Shown piece by piece: positions 46,103 to 57,385 of a stretch of 64,000 nucleotides of DNA. The position numbers were made by a program, and so were the translations under genes. The notes beneath the pieces are model-generated. The model ran no database searches. It was not told the origin of the DNA and saw only the letters and a program-made list of their open reading frames with translations. The DNA is from Echinometra lucunter (lineage: Eukaryota > Echinodermata > Echinoidea > Camarodonta > Echinometridae). Where the stretch lies: contig CM057162.1 of assembly GCA_029962745.1 (NCBI GenBank), positions 21,851,932 to 21,915,931 of the forward strand. The letters run 5' to 3'. Within the stretch, counting starts at the first letter, position 1; every line of letters begins with the position of its first letter.

Positions 46103-46467
46103 AGGGTTACATGTAAAAGTATTCAGAGTGTAAAAATGTGTGCAAAAATAAATTTACATTTGTATTTGAAGCAGGATAATGCAAGAGATTGAAAAATATT
46201 CTTCATAATTTGATACGTTAACAAAAAACATTACCTGTGTCTTGGTTTTTTTTTATGAGAGGAAAAGGTAAATACATGTGTGTGTGTATATATATATTCT
46301 TTTTTTTTGGGGGGGGGGGGGGGTTATGGCTATCAAAACTGATTTCAGTAACAGAATATACACTGCCCAGATTTTTTTCTTTTTGTCATTCGAAATGTGA
46401 GTACATGTGAGGAAATCATATTCACAAGATTTATTCTGAGTTTAGTTAACGAACATTTCAATAAAAA

Positions 46468-46470
<3 letters not shown>

Positions 46471-46511
<41 letters not shown>
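46471..46511. repeat. (AT)n microsatellite
   Basis: About 20 TA units without interruption. Confidence 0.95.
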
Positions 46512-46512
<1 letters not shown>

Positions 46513-46578
46513 CACTTGTGTTCATGTCTCGTGATGTGTAGGCCTACATCTGTATTTAAGAAACAGTTATATGAGCAA

Positions 46579-47196
46579 TGGCGTATCCAGGAATTTTCGG
46601 CAGGGGGGAGGCGAAGGAGCAAAACGACCGAGCGGGGGATCAAGGGTGTGGGAGGGTGTTCATCCCACCCACGGTAATGATTTTTTTTTTTTTTTAATTC
46701 AGTATTTGGGGGAACCTATATGAGAAGTGGCGTATAGGAAAGGAGGGCAACGCGAGGGTGTAGGAGGGGGTATCCTCCATCCGGTATACTCACGGTTGGG
46801 AGATTTTTTGTAAATTCGTGCATGAAAATGACATCTCCTGCACACTAAAATTCAGTATTAGGGGTAACTTATATGAGAAGTTGCATAGCGTGGGCTCAGG
46901 CGAGGGAGCGAAGCAAGTGTGGGGTGGGAGAGAGTATCCCCTCTCCCAAGGTAAGGAGATTTTTGTAAATTCGTGCATGACAATGGCACTTTCTATACAC
47001 TAAAATTCAATATTAGGGATAGCTTAAAGTAGCTGAAAAGTTTTACTTTCATTTCCAAGGGTAGGGGTAGGGTAAGTTATGTGAAGTGAACTCGAAAGTT
47101 TTTTTTCCAATGTTTTTCTTATCTTTTTTAATATCTTTTTTTGCTCACCGATCAATAGGGGGGGCATGGCTCCCTTGCGCCCCCTTAGCTACGCCA
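46579..47196. mobile_element. TIR element with internal tandem units
   Basis: Left TGGCGTATCCAGGAATTTTC and right GCGCCCCCTTAGCTACGCCA share an inverted TGGCGTA end. Inside, two to three units of about 160 bp repeat ATTCAGTATT, TATATGAGAAGT and TTGTAAATTCGTGCATGA. Confidence 0.6.
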
Positions 47197-47609
47197 GATT
47201 ATATGCGCTTGAAGTATACATTGATTTAAAGTTTTGACAATTGATATCACTATTCGACATTTGATACCCTCAATGGGAAATTGCTCAGCTAATTGGATAT
47301 TCATTTACTAATGTGACGTTTGAAGTCTATTGAAGGCTATTTGACATGTACTTTGTGGACGTATAATTCTTACATGGACATTTTAACTCCCTAATCGGTT
47401 ATTTGAAATACATGTACTATAGGTACAACGAGTACCAACATGGACATTAATTTATCTCTCTAGACATTTGAACTGCCTAAACTGATACCATTATTCTAAT
47501 GTGGACATTTATTTAACAACATGGACATTTGAACTCTCTATAACATGTATAGGGATGATTGGTTCCAACCAGTGGACACTTGACCTGGAAAACCTATACA
47601 TTCATAGTC

Positions 47610-47785
47610 TCATGTCTCACTTATCTCTCTCACCTGTTCTCTTTCACTATTCCCCTTTCCCCTCATTTTTCGTACCTCTCACTCTCATAGCATACATATC
47701 TCTCTCTCATCTTCTTTCACTGTCTCCCTTTCCTCGCATGACAATCTCCGCATCTCTCTCTTTCACTCTCTCTTTCAAACCCCCG
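47610..47785. repeat. CT-rich tract
   Basis: Degenerate TCTCTC/CTTTC sequence with many TCTCTCAC units. Confidence 0.75.
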
Positions 47786-50720
47786 AAGAGCGCAAACGAG
47801 CCGGAAAACGACAAGCTTGGAATAAATCAGGAAGAGATAACAATTAGTTTCAGCTGGGCTGTCTGAAATTTCTAATTCAGTAACATTACTCACTTCCAAC
47901 AATCCGTTCCCGACCCACATACCCCATACATACACACTAGACTTAAATAGTGAGTCAGTGTTTAAGTATTGGTTAAAAAATAACCTGTTTTCATTTTATT
48001 TATAAACGTGTATCATGAATATCAAAGGTGTAAGGCATGAATGATCAGGATAAAGGAAAGTGACGAAAAGTAACATGCTATAACCTAATTTAAGAAAAAT
48101 ATGCAAAAGTCTGTTTTCTTGTGCATCAATCCTATGTTTCATCTTTAGCAAATCGAATTAAAGGTATGTTTCTCATTTGAGCTATTCGGGGGAAGCCCTA
48201 CATGGAAATAGGGGGGAGGGGGGGGGGTGACTGATTTTTCAAGTGAAAAAAAAGAGAAAAAGATAAAGGAGAAAAAAAAAAGAAAAGGAAAAGGAGGAAG
48301 AAAGAAGAGTATGGAGCAAGTGAGGGCTGGGTCATGCAGCTGCAGTTTGTCCCCCCCCCCCAAAAAAAAAAAAAATAAATAAATAAAATAAATAAATAAA
48401 TAAATAAATAAAAAAATTAAAAATACGATGAGGTTATTATTTATTATGGAAGAAATCATTTTGGATATGGAAAGTCATTGTAGATTATGAAACCATAATC
48501 ATTTCTCTACCAGTCAGTGAAAACCCCTTCTGATTCGGTCCAGTAGTCACCAAGAAATTGGGGTTTTGTAAACGTCATAAGTCCCTACTGTCCAAGTTTG
48601 AACAAAAGGGACACTAAATCACTATGGACATGATGGACACATCACACTGCTTTTTAAATTCTTTGCAAGGGTAATCAATATCTTCTTTTTATTTGTGTTT
48701 CGGTTGTGATGGGAAGAAATTATTTTTTGCCATAGTCATCATCCTTCTTGATGTTGTTGCAAATGAAGGGAATATGGATATGTTTTTTTACGATGGTGGG
48801 CATTTTGTAAGTAATAAAATTTAGTGAGATTATAAAACAAAATTATGAGACTGTTTCATGAGTGTCTTGTCTTGATCTTTAAAACATTTTTTTTTACATA
48901 ATCTTCGTTAAAATAGTATGCATTAGTTTGAATAGTTTTGTAAACCAGCCTGCAGCCTATGAACAAGATATCTACATTTTCTGGATGCGAAGGACATTAT
49001 TGATAAAAAGATGGAGTAAAGTGACCAATGACACGCTTTACTAAACTTCAAAAACTTTTGACTGTTGGACTACAGAAGGAATAATTACCTGTGATGATAC
49101 ACCACTGCAATAACAATCATAGCATATCACAACAGAACAGTATTCCTTTGTTAAGCATACAAAAGGATAATTGGAAAGTTCATTGTGCTTTGAGTTCTCC
49201 ATCTGTCATTCTGTCCAAACTTGGACCGGAAGTACCTATATGACTTCCGTTTGAAAAAATCTGTATTCCTTCGTGACTACTGGACTGAATCAGACAGGGT
49301 CTTTACTGACTGGTGGAGGAAGAGTTATAATTTCATAATCCAACATAACTTTTCTTATTGCAAAATGATTTCTTTCATTATCGATACCTATAAGCCCATG
49401 GACAATTCCATGATTAGTAACGTTACATTTAAGCAAATTTTCATACCTTTTGATACAACAGAATCAATATCCATTTCATTTCAAGCCCTAATTTTCAAAC
49501 AACATATTCTCTCCCACACAAGGTCTATAATACATAAAAAAAAACAAAAAAACAACTGGACAATGCAGGAGCTGTAATGAAAACTTTTGACCATGATTAG
49601 TAACGTTACAAAAAAGGACAAAAAAAAAAAAATAAGCAGTGTTTTCGAAAACAAAAAGAAAATCTCCTTACCATGTTGTACCTAAAACTTAGAGCCATAT
49701 CAGAAGTCAAACTGATACGGCTCTAAGTTTGAGGTAAAACACAGTAAAGACAAATGTTTATCCACAAAAAAATTAAAAGTTTACCTCTCCGTTTTTTTAA
49801 AGTAGACTCCAAACTCTTGGTTAACCACGTTACGGTTAGTCATGTTACAGTTTGCCCAGCACTACATGTCTAAGATTTGTATACCTTTTCAGTAACTTAT
49901 TTAGGAAAATTTGCTTTTAATTTAGTGTGACATAATGTTTTTCAGAGTATCCAATTGAAAAATCTACAAAGGAAGCGATTTTCTGTCCAAGTCTAAACAA
50001 ACTGCATGTATTCCCATATATTTTTTGTGTTTCTATAATTTGGATTCTGCTACAAGGAGACGTTGGGAACATTTTTTTTTTTTTTGTGGGGGAGGGGGGG
50101 GGGGGTGAGTATGAAACCCCTTTGCATTCCTGTATGAATTTTAACCCTAGATCAACCTGAATTTGAGAAAGAGCAAAAATAAAGTTTCGGGTGATGTCCC
50201 CTAAATCATGGAATTGCCCCCATCGATTTTTTTTTGTTGTTGTTGTTGACAAAATGTATGGGTGAATAATACCTCTATTTTTTCATTTTTTTCAAATTTA
50301 CCTGTTGTCATATTGCCGGCCCTCATCAGAAAATACCCTGGTGTCGCCCCTGGAGCTGTGTTAGTTGAATAAAATAGGTTTACATTGCACAAAACAAAAA
50401 GATAACACATTGTACACTATACACTTTTAAAGCATATTGCGAATGCCATAAAACAATCTTTGATGCAATTTACATAGTGATACATGGACCTTAGAGGCGA
50501 ATAGAACTAAACAGTTTTTGATACAATTTACATAGCACATGTTCTTTTCAGGCTGTGGTGACTTCACTGTAACGTGGCAAAATTTTGCTCATAGGCCTAC
50601 TACTTATGAATGATTACTAAAAACTAACAAGATTCAAGCTATTCAAACATGAATATGACCAGTGAACATCAGTATCAAGATTCATGTAGTTCAGCTCCAT
50701 TTGCATTCTAACCAGAAAAT
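47786..50720. other. No gene; dispersed repeat and homopolymers
   Basis: 48200-48340 is a second copy of the purine-rich repeat at 4228-4370. 48360-48412 is an AAAT microsatellite. 49679-49736 is a small hairpin (AAAACTTAGAGCCATATCAG against CTGATACGGCTCTAAGTTTG). A 118-codon frame at 49221-49577 shows no recognised domain and has AT-driven composition. Confidence 0.5.
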
Positions 50721-50723
50721 TGT

Positions 50724-51130
50724 ATGGTGCCCCTAAAGTACGTTCGACAACAGGGCACTGTTTCATGAAAGTTATCAGCACTGACAAGTTTTCAGTCACT
50801 GACAATTTCAGTAAAAAAAGTCCTTGGTTTTGATTGGCTGAGAAGCACTGATCAGTGATTTTTACTATGCTAACTGTCAGTGACTGACAGCTTGTCAGTG
50901 CCGACAACTTTCATGAAACGGTGCCCAGGTCATGTGCGACGTGAATTTCGCGGCCAACTTTGCGCCCCAGACGCGAAATTCGCGACCCGTGACGCGAGAT
51001 TCATGACTTGTGAGGCAAAGTTTAGGACCCTGGATGCAAAATTCATGACCTGGGATGCGAAACTCATGACCCGGTACGCGAAATTCACTTCGCACATGAC
51101 CTGTTGTCGAGCGTACTTGGTGGCCACCAT
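50724..51130. mobile_element. Foldback element carrying a nested MITE and 21-bp repeats
   Basis: Outer arms: AAGTACGTTCGACAACAGG (50736-50754) against CCTGTTGTCGAGCGTACTT (51100-51118). Immediately inside the right half lies TCATGTGCGACGTGAATTTC with its inverse GAAATTCACTTCGCACATGA. About six units of 21 bp (GACGCGAAATTC, GATGCAAAATTCATGACCTG and similar) fill 50968-51090. The second MITE (50755-50925) interrupts the left arm. Confidence 0.75.
50755..50925. mobile_element. MITE nested in the foldback element
   Basis: GCACTGTTTCATGAAAGTT and AACTTTCATGAAACGGTGC are inverted ends; inner arms CAGCACTGACAAG and CTTGTCAGTGCCG also pair. CAGG on both sides (50751-50754 and 50926-50929) is a possible 4-bp target-site duplication. 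Cutting the element out restores the arm symmetry of the host element. Confidence 0.75.
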
Positions 51131-51642
51131 AAAATTGTGTGGTAATGATATAAACTTAACTTGGACTTGAATTTACTGGACCTGTGATGACTTGTGACAT
51201 GACTTGACAGGAGTTGGAATGACTCGCGACTTGACTTGATTTGCTTTATGGCCAAAACACTTGTGACTTCATTTTGACTTGCATGAAATGAGTTAAGACT
51301 TGACTTGGACTTGCAAAAATAACTTGCATACATGTCTGCAATGAAGTAATCATAATCAAAATTATAGGTAAGACATGTGTAATAAAACAAAAGTGGTGGA
51401 ACTTAATTGCCGGTGCACATAACATCTGCACCGGAAATTAGGTGGACATTGAACTCATTAAAATCATTGATAGGTAAATATTACGACAAAGTAAAACATT
51501 TCCTACGTCTTATTTCTTACTTTATAACATGCTCACACACGTGGGGGCGCACCTATCTACGAGATACAGGGTCGGTATCGTGGGCAGCAGGTCTACACAG
51601 AATTGTCTCTTAACGAAAATGTATGTCGATTCCTTATTACAG

Positions 51643-52026
51643 TAATAGCAAAACGACCATTTGTTCGCATTGGGGAATGTGAGGATGACGCCTCTGCTGA
51701 CGAGATCAGTGAATCATGTTCACTCCACGCGATATCAGATGATCCTAGTATTCAACTTACTTGTACAGTTGTTGGTGCTAAGCCAATGGTTAATCTTACC
51801 TGGGTAGCATCCATGTCATCTGAACAATGGAAACAAGTGCTGAATGAATCAACTTTGACAAACAAGGAACGGGGAAACGGAATCTTTGACCAAACTTTGA
51901 GTGTAAACCTTGACACATCTCACATCAAGTCGAAGAAACGACATTTTACCTGCGTCGGTAAAGGTTTGGCAATCGACGGGATGGCAAACCACACGATTGC
52001 AGTCTACCCCCCTCAACATTTTCAGG
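51643..52026 (+). CDS. Second Ig-domain exon, C-like (gene A)
   Basis: Acceptor TCCTTATTACAG and donor GTATTT bound 384 bases (128 codons), phase 1 at both ends. Numbered from the split codon, it has Ig cysteines C41 (QLTCTV) and C104 (FTCVGK) with Trp54 (NLTW). An extra pair, C13 and C26, lies in the N-terminal part (RIGECEDD and SESCSLH) and is conserved at identical positions in the paralogue at 56398-56775. Potential N-glycosylation sites are NLT (51), NES (68) and NHT (116). The exon is followed 0.8 kb downstream by a transmembrane exon in the same phase, so it is the membrane-proximal domain of a single-pass receptor. The V exon at 27202-27552 is the only candidate 5' partner visible on this strand. 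Confidence 0.85.
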
Positions 52027-52835
52027 GTATTTCATTCATTTATGGCAATATTTGATGGCTAATTCCTTAGGGAAAACTCGTTTCGCTTCCATTATAATTT
52101 AGCAGTGTTACCTAAGTGAATAACAAAATTATGGGAACATTATTAAAGTCAATAAAGTCGTCTATCACTGAAGAGATATTACAATAACCATCTTTACTCA
52201 GGTGTATTGGTTTAAATTGTAATATTCTTCATTATGATCTTTCTTTGCCATTCCCTCTGCCGTGATAAAATCCAAATCTTTTGTGATTTGCACGACCTAT
52301 TATTCGTAGAAAGTTGCTCTGTATATACAAATTACCAACTTCAACCATGGACTTAACACAATACTTTGCCATGGCACTATAACTAAAAACCGAACTGAAA
52401 CCCAAATAAAAAACATTTTCCCAAACCTTTGTTGTTGTTTTTTTATTACTTAGTGCATTACTAAGTGTTCGCTCATAGAAACAGTGGCTTTGAAAGGTAG
52501 GCGAAAAAGCCAAAAAGCATCATATTTGACAGAAGGCTGATCAGATATACTATTCAGATACCTTTGAGGAGTATCAAAGAAAGTAGATTTTTCCTCTCTC
52601 GCTTCGGTCACTCGTATAATATTAGATAAAGGATAGTTGGGGAAGGGAAACCAATTGGGAATCCAAGCAAGTTGACCGAATAATACCCTATCGTGTATTT
52701 TGATGACGAAATAATGTTTTATCTTGAAAAAAGTGTGCTTTTCTTCGATTGCTTCGCTAGCTTGTAATATTCAATCATCGAAACCCCATTGTTGCACTGA
52801 TATCTCTCATTTTTCCTTTCCCCTTCTTTATTCAG
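52027..52835 (+). other. Intron of gene A
   Basis: No exon is seen between the Ig exon and the transmembrane exon. The acceptor is preceded by a good pyrimidine tract (TTTTTCCTTTCCCCTTCTTTA). Confidence 0.6.
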
Positions 52836-52949
52836 CAGGCAGTAATGTAGCACTGGCTGCAGTCTTAAGCGTAATATGCATTCTGTTATTCACTTTTGCA
52901 ATGATTTGTGTCTTGTGGATGTTCAGAAGCAAAAGGCGGAATCGCAATG
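52836..52949 (+). CDS. Transmembrane exon (gene A)
   Basis: It is preceded by TTCAGCAGG, a NAGNAG double acceptor allowing a start at 52836 or 52839 (one residue difference), and followed by donor GTAAGT. Phase 1 at both ends. It encodes SNVALAAVLSVICILLFTF continuing AMICVLWMF, an uncharged membrane span of about 25 residues, then a stop-transfer cluster RSKRRNRN. The hydrophobic span has no Lys or Arg of the kind that pairs with signalling adaptors. The cytoplasmic tail must be encoded further on, in or after the gap at 53020-53519; no ITAM or ITIM motif can be checked. Confidence 0.8.
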
Positions 52950-53019
52950 GTAAGTCACACATTTTGCATTTCATGAAAGGAAGGAATCTGCAAATGAATG
53001 CTCGTATATCTCAGATATT

Positions 53020-53519
53020 NNNNNNNNNNNNNNNNNNNNNNNNNNNNNNNNNNNNNNNNNNNNNNNNNNNNNNNNNNNNNNNNNNNNNNNNNNNNNNNNN
53101 NNNNNNNNNNNNNNNNNNNNNNNNNNNNNNNNNNNNNNNNNNNNNNNNNNNNNNNNNNNNNNNNNNNNNNNNNNNNNNNNNNNNNNNNNNNNNNNNNNNN
53201 NNNNNNNNNNNNNNNNNNNNNNNNNNNNNNNNNNNNNNNNNNNNNNNNNNNNNNNNNNNNNNNNNNNNNNNNNNNNNNNNNNNNNNNNNNNNNNNNNNNN
53301 NNNNNNNNNNNNNNNNNNNNNNNNNNNNNNNNNNNNNNNNNNNNNNNNNNNNNNNNNNNNNNNNNNNNNNNNNNNNNNNNNNNNNNNNNNNNNNNNNNNN
53401 NNNNNNNNNNNNNNNNNNNNNNNNNNNNNNNNNNNNNNNNNNNNNNNNNNNNNNNNNNNNNNNNNNNNNNNNNNNNNNNNNNNNNNNNNNNNNNNNNNNN
53501 NNNNNNNNNNNNNNNNNNN
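53020..53519. other. Assembly gap (500 N)
   Basis: It starts 70 bases after the transmembrane exon, so it may hide cytoplasmic exons of gene A and, on the other strand, 3' exons of gene B. Confidence 0.99.
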
Positions 53520-53554
53520 GAGTGCATTTTAGTTATTGGTCCTTTTCAAGCTCG

Positions 53555-53555
53555 G

Positions 53556-53599
<44 letters not shown>
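53555..53599. repeat. (GT)n/(GA)n compound microsatellite
   Basis: Seven or more GT units directly followed by 14 or more GA units. Confidence 0.9.
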
Positions 53600-53602
<3 letters not shown>

Positions 53603-54575
53603 AAGGATTGCGTCCCCAGGAGGCAAATATGTTGCGTAGCAACAGTCTAATACTCTTTCTATTGTAAGCATTCCTTTGATACTTGTGTTCTGAAGATGAT
53701 AAGGATGTTGGAAATGATTTCATTTAATAAACAATCTCTTCTAGCAACAGTGCAAGGAAGTTTCACATTCCGATTGAAAGGCGACATTATATTTTTTACT
53801 TTCTATTTTTCAAGGAGCGTAAATTATATAATTCCCCTTTTTCATCTCCACCTGATAGTCGTAACCTAGAATTTTTTTTTTTTTTTTTTTTTTTCCGTTG
53901 AAGCTCTATGAACATTTCAGCTTTGTTGCCAAAACAGCAGCTTATGGATACAGGGTTGTGGAGCGCAAAGACAACTTACACGGAATGTTTAAACTGAACC
54001 TGTAGACTATCTTGTGCTTTTTAGTTCCTTTTTCTGTTTGGAGTACAAATTAGTGTGATTTAAGCCGTAAGGATTAAATCAGCGTTGTTTCATCACTCTA
54101 GTACAACAAGTCTTTTTCCAATGCAATAGTATATTTTTTAGGTGTTTTGTAATAAATACGAATATTTAAATATTTATCTATTCAATTATTATAGTCTGTT
54201 CCATTTTTTTTAACAAATACGAAAATTGCAATGATATAATGATGCATATATTTACCTATTCAGTTATTGTTAAAAATGTTTTGTCAAGATTATGTTAAAC
54301 CACTGATATGTAATTCTGTGTATTAACACTACTTAAACAGTTAAATCAGACTAACATATGGCTGGAGTAAACGATTCTCCTAAGAAATAGACGCACATTA
54401 TACCCACTGTTAGTACCATTCTTAATTAATATACATGTAAGACTAAGTTTTCGACCCTTCGTATATAACGAAGTGGACATTTCCGTGTGTTTAGGTAACA
54501 AACCTTGACTGTTAATCACACAAATCTGTTTCAAATTTCCCTAAACACACATGATTTTTAATAGAAGTATCATAT
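53600..54575. other. No exon recognised
   Basis: AT-rich, with a poly-T run of about 25 bases (53871-53895). A 3' untranslated region of gene A or B could lie here but nothing marks it. Confidence 0.4.
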
Positions 54576-54579
54576 ATCA

Positions 54580-54870
54580 GTGTACCTCGTTTCGTTTCAA
54601 CACATGTCGAATTCACAAGATGGAAAGATCTATTAAAATTCCATATCACCGCACTTGAAATATGGAGATCAGATTCCACATGCTGTGTATTGTCTTCGGT
54701 GGCATAACCTGTATCCGTATAGATTCATGCAATTATGCAAATTTCTTAAAGTTGTTGTTCTGGCAACAAAGCTGTAAATGTTCGTAAATCACATAGGGAC
54801 CCGAATCCATGAAGAAACTTCAACGGAAAGAACTATTTTTAGGTCTGTAAATTGTCTAACCGACTATATT
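54580..54870 (+). pseudogene. LINE reverse-transcriptase C-terminal remnant
   Basis: Diverged copy, in opposite orientation, of 7589-7860: shared CATATCACCGCAC, TGCAATTATGCAAATT, TAAATCACATAGG and TGTAAATTGTCT in the same order. Coding potential is broken by stops. Confidence 0.35.
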
Positions 54871-55047
54871 ATAAGGAAACATGGGAATGATTTCAATTTA
54901 CATTGTAACTCGCACAAAATCTCCTTTTCCTTAAAATTAACGGTTTTGTCAAGAGGCTTTACATTACGCACTTTTTTTCTCGTCATTAGATTTTTCATAT
55001 ACATGTATTTCCACGCTGGTTGCCCAAAGTGTAATGTATGTTATTTG

Positions 55048-55048
<1 letters not shown>

Positions 55049-55086
<38 letters not shown>
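55049..55086. repeat. (AT)n microsatellite
   Basis: Uninterrupted TA repeat. Confidence 0.95.
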
Positions 55087-55089
<3 letters not shown>

Positions 55090-56397
55090 GGTCAGTCTCG
55101 GTGATGTACGTTTGCGGTTCTTCGTCATATTATACATGTTATATGTGTGATCCGAAAAAGGGGGTTTGAGAGGAGGGCCGTTGCAACAAATATATACCAC
55201 CTGCCCGAAAGCTTGGTCTTAATTGGTGGTATATATGTCTTGGGAGTGTAATGTTAACTTGATCACTGATATTATTTTAAATTAAATGCTATTATGGGTC
55301 ATTGTCGCCTTTCATTATCCATTATCTATTTCATAATATAGCGTTTATTATTTTTCATGCATATTCATAATTGGGGTTGCGTCATCATCTACTCTTATTA
55401 TTATGTCATAATGAACAATTACCTCACCTACGCTTATTCAAGTGCGTTTCAATGACCACCACCTTGTCAACAGAAATTTATTCATATCTTGTTTATGTCA
55501 TAATTCGTGTAACCCTGAGGAAGATGGGCGTGTTGCATCGAAAATTTAGTGTAATAAGGAAAATGCAGTTACTTTTGTATTTGTACTCGGGTTTCAGATT
55601 TTTTGCCTTATTTTTATAAAAATTTTTTTAAATTTGTGTGTGTGTTGGCTGTTTTTTTTTTTTCTTGAACAACTAGTAACTGAAAAAAATTCTGTTTAAT
55701 ACGTTTTTTTCTATTGTACCCTGGATGTTTCAAATAGTTTTTTATAAATATATAATATTTCACCGTGACCTGGATTATATCAATAAAATCTCTACAGGTT
55801 ACGACTTTGAAAAATGCTGAGAAAGCAAAGTGTCAGTTCTGAAGCGAAATATATCACAGAATTGTTTTTATTGTAGATACTGTATCTTCCCACATACAAC
55901 TGTACGTAAATTTGATTTCCTTGTTTATAGCAGCGAAGGCATTCCCAGTGGTCTTTTGAAAACTGGGAAATAATGCCCTTGAAGGGCATTTATTTCAGAA
56001 AACAGGCACTCCTTACTCTAATACAGTCAATAAATTTAATAGTCAATTTCCTCATCCTTTGTTACGCAATCGTCTTCTCGCATTTATCTCCTTTTATAGT
56101 TTAAATGGATCAATACACATAATGTCATTTTTGCATTATGATTTAACTGTTTTATTTGTTTTTGTCTTGAACTGTTGAATAAGTTTTTTAAGGCTTAAAA
56201 TCGCAATTCTCACTGAAATCTACCTACAAGCAAACTCTCCTGGAAGTCAAGTAACACAATAGTAAATTATTTTTCAAGAGATTCCTCTTGGTATCACCTG
56301 ACAGAAAGAGAAATATATCTAGAAATCAATGTCTACATATTATGGACAGATCTGTATTTCTCCTCTTTATGGTAATTGATAATCACAACAAAAATAC
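55090..56397. other. No exon recognised (3' side of gene B)
   Basis: AT-rich. A transmembrane exon for gene B would be expected here on the - strand by analogy with gene A, but no hydrophobic phase-1 exon is visible. Confidence 0.4.
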
Positions 56398-56775
56398 CTT
56401 CTTTATGTCCCATGACAAAGACCTTAATCGTCTGATTAGCTATTCCAGAGACTGCTAAACCCTTGGCTACACAGGTGAAACTTTCATTGATGAATCTAGA
56501 AGTGTTAATGCTTATGGTCAGGGTCTGGTCAAAAGCTCCGTCATTCCTCTTAAGCGTCTTGGAAGTCGATGTGCTCACTCCTTCATCCCCGAAATTCCAT
56601 TGTTCCGATGAGATCCAGGAAAGTTTAACCTCTGGTTTAGCACGAACGACAGAACAGCTAAGTTCAAAGCTGTCTTGGTCTAGCTTAGCGTGGAGAATGC
56701 ATGCGGAATTTGCCACTTCAGAAGAAACTTCATCTTCACATTGCCGAATACGGACGAAAAGTCGTTCTGCGGCGA
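56398..56775 (-). CDS. Second Ig-domain exon, C-like (gene B)
   Basis: On the - strand, acceptor ATTTCAATCCAG and donor GTATTT bound 378 bases (126 codons), phase 1 at both ends. It aligns with 51643-52026 throughout: FVRIRQCEDE, SACILHA, FELSCSVVRAKPEVKLSW, GAFDQTL and SFTCVAKGLA. Extra cysteines C13 and C26, Ig cysteines C41 and C102, and Trp54 sit in equivalent places. The stretch between Trp54 and GAFDQ differs most, which is where a variable loop is expected. Glycosylation sites NTS, NES and NQT are present. It lies 610 bases downstream of the V exon, the compact arrangement lacking in gene A. Confidence 0.85.
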
Positions 56776-57127
56776 CTGGATTGAAATATAAAAACAAGAA
56801 ATTTGAAAGTATTACTTGGGGAAAAATTGCATGAAAACAAAATCGGAGAGAGTAATGTCCAGAATGAAGATTAGAGCCAATACAGATAGAGTACACTATA
56901 TTTTAGGTAATTTCAGGTTGCACCAAATGGTGTTTATTTTTTCAGTAAATAGTTACCAGTGGTTTTCTGTCCCTGATCTGAATTCTTTCAAACGGATCTC
57001 TTTTTATATTTCTATTTTATTTATTTATTTATTTATATATGTATTTATTTCTATCATTCGTCATGCATCATTATGTGTAAATGCAAATATCTCTTCCATT
57101 TTCAAGTTGCTGAAGGCATTTCTTGAT

Positions 57128-57378
57128 GGGAGCACGGTAGTCTATTGGTGAAGGCTCTTACATCTTATGGGAGAGGTCCTGGGTTTGATCCTCGCTGGGT
57201 GCTTACATTCTTTGGGCAAGATGTTTTACCTACTATTGTCCCACTCGACCCAGGTGTAATGGGGACCTAGCAATAGCTTGGGTAATAATACTTTGCAGGG
57301 CCCTCAGGAAGAACAGCACTGAAGCTGATGAGGCTTCCCTCGGTAAAGAAGACTATTATTAGTATTATTATTATCAAT
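57128..57378 (+). mobile_element. tRNA-derived SINE in the intron of gene B
   Basis: Head GGGAGCACGGTAGTCTATTGG with B-box-like GGGTTTGATCC, body with GGCAAGATGTTTTACC and CCCAGGTGTAATGGGGACC, and a 3' TATTATTAGTATTATT tail ending just before the V exon donor. The body shares GGCAAGAT and CCCAGGTGTA with the SINE at 28966-29290, so they are related families. It is antisense to gene B. Confidence 0.7.
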
Positions 57379-57385
57379 TGCTTAC

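Noticed and set aside
49221..49577. 118-codon frame
   Set aside because: AT-driven composition, no domain recognised, ends in poly-A; no splice or promoter support.
53739..53850. Cytoplasmic exon of gene A after acceptor TCTCTTCTAG
   Set aside because: The frame translates to an AT-biased peptide without signalling motifs and no donor or credible stop context; not supported.
55371..55619. + strand frame of 82 codons with hydrophobic end, considered as a TM exon
   Set aside because: Wrong strand for gene B, no phase-1 acceptor, and no similarity to the TM exon of gene A.
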